Shown: piece by piece, positions 25,700 through 33,648 of the stretch | How the letters are laid out: each line of letters begins with the position of its first letter | How positions within the stretch are numbered: the first letter of the stretch is position 1 | DNA from: Dehalococcoidales bacterium | Lineage (GTDB): Bacteria > Chloroflexota > Dehalococcoidia > Dehalococcoidales > UBA2162 | NCBI GenBank assembly: GCA_030690265.1 | Contig: JAUYHA010000077.1 | Location: 22,794 to 86,793 of the forward strand | DNA length: 64,000 nt | Direction of reading: 5' to 3' | Program-made: the position numbers and the translations under genes | The notes under the pieces: generated by a model | Told to the model about the DNA's origin: nothing | The model's input: the letters and a program-made list of their open reading frames with translations, nothing else | The model's database searches: none

Positions 25700-25755
25700 A
25701 TAGAATTGCTAGAATCTTAGGGGGTGGGGTGGTAAAATAGGCAAAAGGAGAAGCT

Positions 25756-26370
25756 ATGAAATCTAATCATAGTACTACGACTGACATTTTTCAGGATGTA
25801 GAACCAAGGCAGTTATCTTTTGGAATAGCTATTCTTAACAAGGAAAGATTTGTCGATGCTTTGGAGAAGTGTAACTCAATAGATGACTTTTCATCGCTTA
25901 AAAATAAAATAGCAGCGATACGACAAATAATAACCTCACCCAGAGATGATAGTCAGGGATTACTTAATATAGATTCTAACGGAGATACAATATCGCTTCG
26001 TAAAGATGTGCTGATTTCTGAACTCAATCAGATTTTAGATGCGCAGATTATTGGAAGAGCTAAATATTATTTGAAACGACTGGAAGACGGAATTCAAAAA
26101 GTCAAAACCAGCAAAATAAATGATATTAATCTTCATAGATGGAAAGAATACGATGAGATTATTACCGATAGCCTCTGGCGGTTAGATAAGAGAGACGCAT
26201 CAGGTGCCCACCTGGGCTGGTATTGGGGCAATTTCATTCCGCAGATTCCCCATCAAATGATGCTCAGATATACCAAGAAAGGCGATTGGGTTCTGGATAC
26301 CTTTGTTGGTAGTGGGACTACCCTGATTGAGTGCCGAAGGTTAGGGAGAAATGGAATTGGAAAATTATAG
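25756..26370 (+). pseudogene. DNA N4/N6 methyltransferase, truncated before the catalytic motif
   Basis: 204 residues. The C-terminal end shows WDTFVGSGTTLIE (SAM-binding FxGxG-type motif I, residues 181-189) followed by CRRLGRNGIG and then a stop. In relatives this order is followed by the DPPY/NPPY catalytic motif and the target-recognition region, both missing. The preceding 150 residues are AT-rich and unlike neighbours. The frame ends at 26370 where a small downstream gene begins, suggesting a deletion junction. The remnant is probably inactive as a methyltransferase. Confidence 0.7.
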
Positions 26371-26539
26371 GATTACAATTATAGCTAAAGTGGTTTCATC
26401 TTTGCCAAGAGAGGATTTAGAGGCAAAATTAGTCGCAGCACTTTTTGATGTAGAAACTGAAATGAAAATCAGTGACGGAGATAATGAGCAATTTGAAGTC
26501 GTGGATTACGAATTAACAGAAGCGATTCCGATTGGTTAG
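26351..26539 (+). CDS. Small protein of unknown function at the methyltransferase break
   Basis: 62 residues (MELENYRITIIAKV...) overlapping the last 20 bases of the truncated methyltransferase in another frame. The alternating strand and helix pattern (YRITIIAKVVSS, EDLEAKLVAALF) and acidic end resemble small one-domain alpha/beta proteins, but I cannot name it. Confidence 0.5.
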   Translation: MELENYRITIIAKVVSSLPREDLEAKLVAALFDVETEMKISDGDNEQFEVVDYELTEAIPIG

Positions 26540-26589
26540 TCAAAACTTTAATTGAAATGAAAATATCAGTATGAAAAATTTGAGGGAAT

Positions 26590-26802
26590 ATGCCTAAACT
26601 GAAATCTAAGGTAGTTAACGGGGATAAATTCTTTTACTCTGGTTCATTTGATATAGATGATTTTATTGGTGATGGCGTATGGTGGTTGGAACTTTATGAT
26701 AGCCATCGAAATAAAATTTATGATAAACCTTTTGCTTCAAGTATGGGCAAATCAGGTATGTATCGGATTAAAGATATTATCAAGCAAGAATTCTTAACAT
26801 AG
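26590..26802 (+). CDS. Small protein of unknown function in the restriction-type island
   Basis: 70 residues (MPKLKSKVVNGDKFFYSGSF...), soluble, with aromatic-rich DGVWWLELYD. GAGGGAATATG precedes the start. No family recognised. It lies between the truncated methyltransferase and the nuclease gene in the same orientation. Confidence 0.5.
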   Translation: MPKLKSKVVNGDKFFYSGSFDIDDFIGDGVWWLELYDSHRNKIYDKPFASSMGKSGMYRIKDIIKQEFLT

Positions 26803-26821
26803 TAATTAGGGAGAATATGTT

Positions 26822-27850
26822 ATGAGAGGGCATGTTTTTATAACCGACAAAGATACCTTCCCGATAGTCAGAGATAACAGTTTCTGGGGCGTAGGGATAA
26901 AAGATATACCCAATACATTAGAGGAAGTAGTTAAGGAAAATTTAAGGAATAGTAGGAGCCCATATTTTGGAATGATGGGCGATATTTTAGGTACACGGAT
27001 AGGAGATGTGGTTTTTCTTTATGAAAGACAAGTGGGATTCCACGGAATATATAAAATTACGAGTGAGCCATTTTTTGATGCTACGCCGATAGGGTGTGTT
27101 GGGGAAATTTGGCCTATGAGGGTAAAGATAGAATGCTTAAATTATTTCCCTAAACCGGTGCCTGAAGATTACCTATTCTCTACGAGAGAATATGAATCCA
27201 AATTTTGGGGGTGGTTTTACAGGAAAATACAGGGTGCGAGAGGAATTAACACTATAAATCCTGAGGCCACCGAGGCCCTTATTGAATTGCTTGTAAAGAT
27301 GAACGGGAATGCCATAAACAAGCCCTCCTGGATTAAACCTTACCCCTCAAAAAATATTACCAAAATTACATTACCTTTGGATAGAGAGGGCAAGGTCTAT
27401 TTGGAAGATATATTACGAGCGTGGTTAATTTCAAATATTGATAACCCCAACCGAAAAGATTTAAGGGATATTTTTGGTCCTACCGAGGATATAGAATGGT
27501 TTGCTAATAATGTGCCTTATCATGTTACACGAAAAAATATTGACGTCCTTTGTTATCACAAGAATATGAAATACACAGGTTTCCCGATTAGGTATCAATT
27601 TAGCGTTGTAGAATTAAAAAGAGATAGAGCCAAACCCGAAGACGTAACACAGGTTATCAATTACTCAAAATGGGTAGCGGGTCGGCTGGCGAACAGTGAA
27701 ATAGAAACTGTTCGACCTATTCTGATTGCCTTTGGTTTTGATGAAGAAACAATGACAAAAGCAAGAGACAGCGATTTTAGCGATAGAGGAATCTCTCTTT
27801 TCCGGTATGAAGTGAAAAGTAGTGATTTAAGATTTGAAAAGGTAAGCTAA
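26822..27850 (+). CDS. EVE/PUA-like plus PD-(D/E)XK nuclease protein, probable restriction endonuclease
   Basis: 342 residues. The first 140 (MRGHVFITDK..., FWGVGIKD..., GDILGTRIGDVVFLY-ERQVGFHGIYKI...) resemble EVE/PUA-like domains that read modified bases. The C-terminal half has D241 (KNIDVLCYH), the E264-L-K266 pair (SVVELKRDRA) and Q277 (VTQVINYSKWV), the D...ExK...Q order of DUF91/NucS-like PD-(D/E)XK nucleases. The combination suggests a modification-dependent or partner restriction enzyme. It follows a truncated methyltransferase and is AT-rich, hence probably acquired. A stop-start overlap (TAATG) couples it to the next frame. Domain calls are from motifs only. Confidence 0.7.
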   Translation: MRGHVFITDKDTFPIVRDNSFWGVGIKDIPNTLEEVVKENLRNSRSPYFGMMGDILGTRIGDVVFLYERQVGFHGIYKITSEPFFDATPIGCVGEIWPMRVKIECLNYFPKPVPEDYLFSTREYESKFWGWFYRKIQGARGINTINPEATEALIELLVKMNGNAINKPSWIKPYPSKNITKITLPLDREGKVYLEDILRAWLISNIDNPNRKDLRDIFGPTEDIEWFANNVPYHVTRKNIDVLCYHKNMKYTGFPIRYQFSVVELKRDRAKPEDVTQVINYSKWVAGRLANSEIETVRPILIAFGFDEETMTKARDSDFSDRGISLFRYEVKSSDLRFEKVS

Positions 27851-28082
27851 TGAAGAGAAAAGAAATGCCTCACAGAATAACTTATGGAAAAGCCGTTATT
27901 GTGAATATTGTAAGAAAACTGGGGAGAGAGGTACTTTTATCGGTATAAATTACTTCTATACAGGAGATGATTCCTGGGATAGTAATGTAGCAGATGATGA
28001 TGAGCAAGGTTGCTTCGGGTGTTTTTGGTATGATCCAGAAACTTGGAGGAATAGTTTAAATAACGAGTTAAAAGAAAGATGA
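27850..28082 (+). pseudogene. Frameshifted small zinc-ribbon-like gene
   Basis: ATG 27850 overlaps the nuclease stop and reads MKRKEMPHRITYGK before leaving frame and stopping at 27948. In another frame, without its own start, the DNA reads RYCEYCKKTGERGTF and DDEQGCFGCFWYDPETW up to a TGA at 28080-28082. The two pieces together look like one small protein with CxxC pairs, broken by a frameshift near 27893. Family unknown. Confidence 0.45.
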
Positions 28083-28141
28083 CAAAACCAGTTAGAGTGC
28101 GGTTTGCCCCCAGTCCCACCGGCACTCTTTGTGAAGGATAA
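28079..28141 (+). pseudogene. gltX: 5' stub of glutamyl-tRNA synthetase gene
   Basis: ATG 28079 reads MTKPVRVRFAPSPTGTLCEG and stops. RVRFAPSPTG is the invariant N-terminus of glutamyl/glutaminyl-tRNA synthetases; the HIGH motif that should follow is replaced by CEG-stop. Only the first 15 codons or so are preserved at the right edge of the AT-rich island, directly before the xer gene. Confidence 0.8.
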
Positions 28142-29071
28142 TTGAAAGTAGCAATGCAACAAATTTTTAACAGATACATAAACTATCTTGAGGCGGAGAG
28201 GAATGTTTCGCCCTATACGGTGCGTAACTACACCACCGACCTGCTCGGCTCGAAGAATATCAAGGGGTTCTTTACCTTCCTCAATGAAAAGGGTATAAAA
28301 TCGCTGGCTGAGGCGGACAGGCATTTAATGCGTGATTATCTAGCCTATCTGCTAGAGCGGGGACTGGTCAAGGCTAGCATCGCCCGCCGGCTATCGGCAA
28401 TCCGCTCTTTCTACCGCTATTTGGTAAGAGAAGAGATACTGTCAGTAAACCCGGTGCAGGAGACCTCTTCACCCAGGCTGGACAGGCGTTTACCCTCTTT
28501 TCTGACCATACCGGAGATAACCCGCCTGCTGGAAGCCCCCGGTTCAGCCACGCCCCAGGGGCAGCGTGACCGTGCCTTGCTGGAGCTACTCTATGCCTCC
28601 GGCCTCAGGGTGAGTGAGCTGGTAAGCCTGAACCTGGAGAAGGTAGACCTCGGCAGCCGTGAAATACGGGTGCTGGGCAAAGGTGCTAAAGAGCGGATAG
28701 TGCTGATGGGCGAGCCTGCCGCCCGGGCTTTGACCGCTTATCTCAAAGACGGCAGGCAGAAATTACTGGGTGAAAAGAGAAACCGTGCCCTCTTCCTCAA
28801 CCGCTACGGGGGACGCCTGACAGAGCGGAGTGTCCAAAGCGGCTTAGAGAACTATGCCAGAATGGCAGGCATCGGGAAAAGGGTTCATCCCCATATGCTG
28901 AGGCATACCTTCGCCACCCATTTGCTTGATGGAGGAGCCGATTTGCGGGTAGTCCAGGAGCTGCTCGGGCACGCCAGTCTTTCTTCCACCCAGGTTTATA
29001 CCCACATCAGCCAGACTCAGGCGAAAAAAGTATATCTGTCCGCCCATCCCCTGGCTAGAGAAGAAAAGTAA
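28142..29071 (+). CDS. Tyrosine recombinase, XerC/XerD type
   Basis: 309 residues. The catalytic set is complete: R156 (SGLRVSEL), K180 (VLGKGAKER), H251 and R254 (HPHMLRHTF), H277 (LLGHASL) and Y286 (TQVYTHIS). The N-terminal SAM-like core-binding domain is present too. Xer proteins resolve chromosome dimers at dif. The start is TTG 28142, three bases after AAGGATAA; ATG 28154 is the alternative. Residues 34-41 (LLGSKNIK) look like a small insertion. No dif site was identified by eye. Confidence 0.93.
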   Translation: MKVAMQQIFNRYINYLEAERNVSPYTVRNYTTDLLGSKNIKGFFTFLNEKGIKSLAEADRHLMRDYLAYLLERGLVKASIARRLSAIRSFYRYLVREEILSVNPVQETSSPRLDRRLPSFLTIPEITRLLEAPGSATPQGQRDRALLELLYASGLRVSELVSLNLEKVDLGSREIRVLGKGAKERIVLMGEPAARALTAYLKDGRQKLLGEKRNRALFLNRYGGRLTERSVQSGLENYARMAGIGKRVHPHMLRHTFATHLLDGGADLRVVQELLGHASLSSTQVYTHISQTQAKKVYLSAHPLAREEK

Positions 29072-29083
29072 GGGAGGTTAGTT

Positions 29084-30157
29084 TTGACATCAGTAAAAAA
29101 ACGGCTGGGAAAGCTGCGTCAGAATTTGATTGAAAGAGGGCTTGACGGAATTTTCGTTGCGCACCCGAAGAACCGCTATTACCTCTCCGGCTTTGATGGT
29201 TCGGCAGGCTACTTGCTGATTACCCAGGAAGATGCCATTGTCGCCACGGATTTCCGTTATATAGAGGAGGTCAAGGTGGTGGCTCCGGATTACCGGGTCT
29301 TCCGTATAACCGGCAGCACACTGGACTGGTTTCCCCGGCTGATAGCCGAAGTGGACTTGAACCGGCTGGGATTTGAGGCTGAAGGGGTCACTTTTAACCT
29401 CTACCGGAAGCTGTCTCAAGGGCTGAAAAAAGTCCGGCCTCAGCTTGAGTTTGTCCCCGTGGAAGGACTGGTGGAGTCTCTCAGGGTGATAAAAGAGCCT
29501 GAAGAAATTAAGCTGATTACTGAAGCGGCGGAGATAACCGATAAAGCCTTTGAGTATATTGAAGGCATAATTCATCCCGGTATGACGGAAAAAGAGGTAG
29601 CCTGGGAGCTGGAAAAGTTTCACCGTGAGCAGGGCAGCCAGCCTCTCCCTTTTGAAATTATTGTCGCTTCGGGACCGAATGCGGCTCTGCCTCATGCCAG
29701 ACCTTCCCGGCGCCAAATCGGTTCCGGCGAGCCGGTAGTAATTGATATGGGAGCCAGGGTCGGAGGCTACGGCAGCGATTTGAGCCGGACTCTCTGCCTC
29801 GGGGAACCTGACAAGACTTTCAAAAAGGTGTATGATATTGTTCTTAGAGCGCAGCTGTCTGCTATAGACTCAATCAGGGAAGGGATGAGTGGGGAAGAGG
29901 CAGATAACCTGGCAAGAAGGGTTATCGAGGAAGCGGGCTACGCCGAAGCCTTCGGGCATTCGTTAGGCCACGGTGTCGGGCTGGCTCCTCACGAAGCTCC
30001 CCGCCTCAGCCGGAACTCGGCTGAATCTCTTAGCGCAGGTATGGTGTTCACTATTGAACCCGGAATCTACCTGGTTGGTTGGGGAGGAGTGAGGATTGAG
30101 GATTTGGTGCTGATGACGGAGGATGGAGTTAAGGTATTATCTAAAGGGAGGAAATAA
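29084..30157 (+). CDS. Xaa-Pro aminopeptidase/dipeptidase, M24 family
   Basis: 357 residues. Creatinase N-domain (GIFVAHPKNRYYLSGFDGS...) then the pita-bread domain with the five metal ligands visible: D in VVIDMGAR, D in GYGSDLSRT, H in GHSLGHGVGL, E in TIEPGIY and E in VRIEDLVL. It cleaves peptides before proline in the cytoplasm. TTG 29084 is preceded by GGGAGG at a good distance. It is followed closely by efp. Confidence 0.94.
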   Translation: MTSVKKRLGKLRQNLIERGLDGIFVAHPKNRYYLSGFDGSAGYLLITQEDAIVATDFRYIEEVKVVAPDYRVFRITGSTLDWFPRLIAEVDLNRLGFEAEGVTFNLYRKLSQGLKKVRPQLEFVPVEGLVESLRVIKEPEEIKLITEAAEITDKAFEYIEGIIHPGMTEKEVAWELEKFHREQGSQPLPFEIIVASGPNAALPHARPSRRQIGSGEPVVIDMGARVGGYGSDLSRTLCLGEPDKTFKKVYDIVLRAQLSAIDSIREGMSGEEADNLARRVIEEAGYAEAFGHSLGHGVGLAPHEAPRLSRNSAESLSAGMVFTIEPGIYLVGWGGVRIEDLVLMTEDGVKVLSKGRK

Positions 30158-30177
30158 TATGCCGACTGGAGTTCAAT

Positions 30178-30735
30178 ATGATAAGTGGCAGTGAGCTAAG
30201 AAAAGGAGTTATTATCGAACTGGATGATAAACTCTATCAGGTGATTGATTACCATCATGTCAAGATGAAGCGAACTGCCCTCGCCAAGGTAAAGCTCCGG
30301 GACATTGAGGCGGGTCATACCATTGAGCAGAGCTTTCAGTCAGATGCCAGGTTCCCCCGGGTTCGCCTGGAGTTCCGTGGTGTGCAGTATCTCTATAACG
30401 ATGGTGATTTGTACTATTTTATGGATGAGGAAAACTTTGAGCAGATACCGCTTGATGCTGACCAGCTGGGGGATGCTGTCAACTATCTCAAGGAAGGTAT
30501 GTCCCTGCAGATATCCAGCTATAAAGACAAACTGGTAGGGGTGGAGCTGCCCATTACTGTTGAGCTTGAGGTGACTGATACCAGCCCTGCTTTTAAGGGA
30601 GATACCGTTACTGCCGGCACCAAGTCAGCCACGCTGGAAACCGGGGTGACTGTCCAGGTGCCTCTGTTTATTGACAAAGGCGAAATTATCAAGGTTGATA
30701 CCCGTGACGGGAGCTACGTAGAGAGAAGCTCTTAA
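30178..30735 (+). CDS. efp: Elongation factor P
   Basis: 185 residues, three OB-like barrels, ending TRDGSYVERS as usual. EF-P relieves ribosome stalling at polyproline. The tip loop that carries the modified Lys/Arg reads HVKMKRTALAKVKL (27-40): it lacks the glycines of the usual KPGKG/KMGRG and is about one residue shorter, so K31 or R32 would be the tip residue. GGAG lies seven bases before the ATG. A separate 11-codon frame (ATG 30159 to TGA) with a better ribosome site overlaps the start and could couple translation to pepP-like gene upstream. Confidence 0.94.
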   Translation: MISGSELRKGVIIELDDKLYQVIDYHHVKMKRTALAKVKLRDIEAGHTIEQSFQSDARFPRVRLEFRGVQYLYNDGDLYYFMDEENFEQIPLDADQLGDAVNYLKEGMSLQISSYKDKLVGVELPITVELEVTDTSPAFKGDTVTAGTKSATLETGVTVQVPLFIDKGEIIKVDTRDGSYVERSS

Positions 30736-30776
30736 ACTACTGCGGGGTATCTGGAGGGAGTTGAAGGTTCATTAAA

Positions 30777-31433
30777 TTGATAAAAGCTGATTTTCATGTC
30801 CATACAAAATACTCGATGGACTGCGATATGCCTTTAGAAAAGATAATTGAGAGCTGTCTTAAAGCTCAGGTTGATTGTATTGCCATATCCGACCACGGTA
30901 CTGTAGAGGGGGCACTGGAGTTGCAGGGGATGGCTCCTTTTAAGGTGATTGTCGCCGAGGAGATTCTAACGCCTCACGGTGAGATTGGCGGCATGTTTCT
31001 CAAAGAAAGTATTCCCAGTGGTATCCCTGTCGAAGAAGCCGTATCCCGCGTCAAGGCTCAGGGCGCTCTGGTCTATTTGCCTCACCCCTTTGACCCCTTC
31101 CGCGGGCTCAGGCTGAATGGCCACAGGTTGGAGGAGCTGGCTGAGCAAATCGACCTGGTAGAAGTTTTTAACGCCAGGAGTCCTATATCTATGGGTGAAA
31201 GTAAAACCCGGGCTTTTGCCACCAGGTACGATCTTGCCAAAATTGTAGGCAGCGATGCTCATACCCCTAATGAAATAGGCAGAACTTATCTTGAAATGCC
31301 TGAATTCAATGGTAAAGATGAATTTCTCGGGGCAATAAGAGCAGGCAGGATTTCGATGCACCGCTCAAGCCTGCTCGTCCACGTTGCCAGCACCTGGGTA
31401 TGGCTCAAATACAAGCTGGGACAGTTGCTCTAG
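30777..31433 (+). CDS. PHP-domain phosphoesterase
   Basis: 218 residues. ADFHVHTKYSMD (H7, H9), ISDHGTVEGALE, LPHPFDP and SDAHTPNEIG are the metal-binding motifs of PHP hydrolases such as TrpH/YciV-type nucleases or histidinol phosphatases. The RGLRLNGHRLEELAEQ-ID pattern matches small stand-alone PHP proteins. TTG start at 30777 behind GAAGG. The C-terminal 20 residues are hydrophobic and basic (VASTWVWLKYKLGQLL). Confidence 0.85.
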   Translation: MIKADFHVHTKYSMDCDMPLEKIIESCLKAQVDCIAISDHGTVEGALELQGMAPFKVIVAEEILTPHGEIGGMFLKESIPSGIPVEEAVSRVKAQGALVYLPHPFDPFRGLRLNGHRLEELAEQIDLVEVFNARSPISMGESKTRAFATRYDLAKIVGSDAHTPNEIGRTYLEMPEFNGKDEFLGAIRAGRISMHRSSLLVHVASTWVWLKYKLGQLL

Positions 31434-31435
31434 TT

Positions 31436-31512
31436 TAAAAATACCAAGCTCTAAACTCTAGATCCTAAACTTTTGGTATTTGGAATTTGGTAATTGTGAT
31501 TTGGTAATTAAT
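31436..31512. repeat. R-D AT-rich repeat overlapping the start of the PurN-like gene
   Basis: CTAAACTCTAGATCCTAAAC, then TTTGGTATTTGGAATTTGG and TGATTTGGTAATTAATT. The first codons of the next gene are read from it. Confidence 0.75.
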
Positions 31513-32328
31513 TCCTACCAATTTGGCTGGTTTTCCACGGGCAGGGACAGTGCTGCCAGAGACCTCTTAACGGCGGTAAAAGATAGCATCAGGCAGGGTG
31601 AGATTGAAGGCGAGCTCGCCTTTGTTTTTTGCAGCCGCGAGCCCGGTGAGGCAGAAGAGAGCGATTCTTTTATCACACTGGTTGAAGATTACCACATTCC
31701 CCTCATCTGTTTCTCCTACCAGAAGTTTAAAGCCAGACAGAGTTCCTCTACTACAGACCAGTCAGCTTTGCCCGCATGGCGTCTCGACTATGACCTGGAG
31801 GTGATGAGCCGGCTGCAGGGTTTCAGTCCTGACCTGTGTGTTCTCGCCGGTTATATGCTCGTTGTTGGTAAAAAGATGTGCCAGCGATACAATATGATTA
31901 ACCTCCACCCGGCCGCCCCCGGTGGGCCTGCCGGCACCTGGCAGGAGGTAATCTGGCAATTAATTAAAAATGATGCTGGAGAAACTGGAGTGATGATGCA
32001 CCTGGTGACTCCTGAGCTTGACCAGGGCCCCCCGGTAGCCTACTGTACCTTTCCAATCAGGGGCGAGCCATTTGACAGGTACTGGCGTGAAATAAAAGGC
32101 CAGTCCGTGGAGCAGATTAAAAAGAGTCAGGGGGAGAATAATAACCTTTTTAAACTAATCCGCAAACACGGCCTAGCAAGGGAATTTCTCCTGATAATAG
32201 CTACCCTGAAGGCTTTCAGTGAGGGTACAATTAAGATAAATACAGAAAAGCAGGTGGTTGATGCTGAAGGCAGACTCATAAAAGGCTATGATCTGACTGA
32301 TGAGATAGACCAGTTAGTCAAATTCTAA
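31480..32328 (+). CDS. Formyltransferase-like protein (PurN-type fold)
   Basis: 282 residues at most. INLHPAAPGGPAGTWQE holds the Asn and His of the folate formyltransferase active site, and TPELDQGPPVAYC the conserved Asp. The opening WFSTGRDSAARDLL is the substrate-binding start of a PurN-related group seen in Chloroflexota. Later parts (EIKGQSVEQIKKSQ, YDLTDEID) are lineage-specific. The true start is uncertain because the 5' end lies in an AT-rich repeat: TTG 31480 and TTG 31501 are both possible and neither has a ribosome site. Confidence 0.8.
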   Translation: MEFGNCDLVINSYQFGWFSTGRDSAARDLLTAVKDSIRQGEIEGELAFVFCSREPGEAEESDSFITLVEDYHIPLICFSYQKFKARQSSSTTDQSALPAWRLDYDLEVMSRLQGFSPDLCVLAGYMLVVGKKMCQRYNMINLHPAAPGGPAGTWQEVIWQLIKNDAGETGVMMHLVTPELDQGPPVAYCTFPIRGEPFDRYWREIKGQSVEQIKKSQGENNNLFKLIRKHGLAREFLLIIATLKAFSEGTIKINTEKQVVDAEGRLIKGYDLTDEIDQLVKF

Positions 32329-32384
32329 GCACTAAATATAAAATCCTAAACTTTTGTATTTAGAATTAGGATTTAGGATTTGGC
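32327..32384. repeat. R-D AT-rich repeat
   Basis: CTAAATATAAAATCCTAAAC, then TTTAGAATTAGGATTTAGG, between the formyltransferase-like gene and the HAD gene, followed by the AAGGGGGGTGAGG ending of R-E. Confidence 0.7.
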
Positions 32385-32401
32385 AAAGGGGGGTGAGGTA
32401 G

Positions 32402-33418
32402 ATAAATAATTACATCTGTTTTGATTTAGAGGGGCCGCTTTCCCCGCAGGATAACGCTTATGAGCTGATGAAGCTCTTTCCTGATGGGGGTAAGGTTTTT
32501 GAGGTTATCAGCCGCTATGATGACCTGCTGGCGCTGGCTGAAAGGGAAGGTTATGAGCCGGGGGATACTCTGGCTCTTATTGTACCTTTCCTCGTCCTCC
32601 ATGATGTCTCGGAGGCTGATATTGCTGAGTTAGCGGCCAGAGCCAGCCTGACCGGCGGTGCCGCTGACCTGCTCTATCAGCTTCAGGTTGACGGCTGGAG
32701 GGCTTTTTGCATCAGCACCAGCTACCAGCAGTATGCCCTTCTTATCACCCAGAAACTGGGTATCTACTCCCATAATGTCGCCTGCACCTCCTTGCCGCTA
32801 AGCCGCTTCCGCAGACTGCTGGCTAAAGAGGAAGCTACCCTCATAGAGCAGGCTGAAAAAGAGTTCCTTGCTCTTTACCCCCCGACTGATGATGAGCGTA
32901 TCAGGCAGACCCTGGACGCTTTCTACCTTGAGAAACTGCCCGGTACTGAAATAGGTAAGGCAATAAAAGAGGTAAAGCCGGTTGGCGGACGGCGCAAGGT
33001 GACTGCCCTGAACAGATTTGCTGAGGCTCATAATCAGCCCATTCGACAAGCTCAGGACAAGCCTTTATCACAGTGGGTGGTGGTGGGAGACAGCATCACC
33101 GATTCCCGGATGCTTCAAGTGGTAGAGGAGGCAGGAGGACTGGCAATTGCCTTCAATGCCAATGAGTATGCCCTGCCCTACGCAACAATGGGCCTGGCTT
33201 CTACCTCTATTGCCGACCTGAAAGAAATTCTTCAGACCTGGCAGAAGAGCCAGCGAAAAGGGGTGGAAAAACTGGTTAAACAGAAAGAAAAAGCCGGCGG
33301 CAAAGGAGACCGGGGTTACTTCCACTGGCTATCCGGCAGAAGAGACCTGGACGAAATTATCGCCGTCCACAAACGAATAAGAAAGTTGGTCAGGGAAGAA
33401 GCCGGCAATCTGGGGTGA
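32402..33418 (+). CDS. HAD-superfamily phosphatase-like protein with no standard start codon
   Basis: The conserved protein begins YICFDLEGPLSPQDNAYEL; the first Asp (codon 32423) is HAD motif I. In frame, a TAG (32399-32401) lies directly before ATA 32402, and the first ATG is not reached until 32468, which would lose motif I. So either translation starts at ATA, or the start has been mutated (TTG to TAG would restore the layout seen at gatA). Motif IV reads VVVGDSITDSRM. From 32402 the product has 338 residues. Residues encoded at 33038-33063 (PIRQAQDKP) are an in-frame repeat insertion just before motif IV. Confidence 0.7.
   Translation: MNNYICFDLEGPLSPQDNAYELMKLFPDGGKVFEVISRYDDLLALAEREGYEPGDTLALIVPFLVLHDVSEADIAELAARASLTGGAADLLYQLQVDGWRAFCISTSYQQYALLITQKLGIYSHNVACTSLPLSRFRRLLAKEEATLIEQAEKEFLALYPPTDDERIRQTLDAFYLEKLPGTEIGKAIKEVKPVGGRRKVTALNRFAEAHNQPIRQAQDKPLSQWVVVGDSITDSRMLQVVEEAGGLAIAFNANEYALPYATMGLASTSIADLKEILQTWQKSQRKGVEKLVKQKEKAGGKGDRGYFHWLSGRRDLDEIIAVHKRIRKLVREEAGNLG
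33038..33063 (+). repeat. Intragenic copy of the TTCGACAAGCTCAGG repeat
   Basis: CATTCGACAAGCTCAGGAC is the common intergenic motif, here translated in frame as IRQAQDK between the cap and the motif IV strand of the HAD protein. Confidence 0.7.
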
Positions 33419-33439
33419 ATAGGGGAGTTTAAGATGGGC

Positions 33440-33600
33440 GAAGCCCTTTTGGGAAACTATTAAGGCTGTCCAAAAGTGTCATTCTGAGCACATTCGCTAA
33501 GCTCAATGTAAACTCCGCGAAGAATCTTGGGGAGGGGCAAACAATGAATGCACACCCACCCCTCCGAGACCCTTCACTTCGTTCAGGGTGACACAGAATA
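33440..33600. repeat. R-A-bordered repeat with GTCATTCTGAG core
   Basis: AAGGCTGTCCAAAAGTGTCATTCTGAGC opens the copy in pieces, followed by CACATTCGCTAAGCTCAATG and AGAATCTTGG. It closes with CACTTCGTTCAGGGTGACAC. The left border matches other R-A copies although the core differs. Confidence 0.75.
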
Positions 33601-33648
33601 TTGACTGGGTTTTCAGACGATAGCATATAAAGGGGATAGGGTTATAAA

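Noticed and set aside
28142..29071. Integrase of an integrative element
   Set aside because: The protein matches housekeeping XerC/D and the adjacent AT-rich island shows no att duplications or phage genes.
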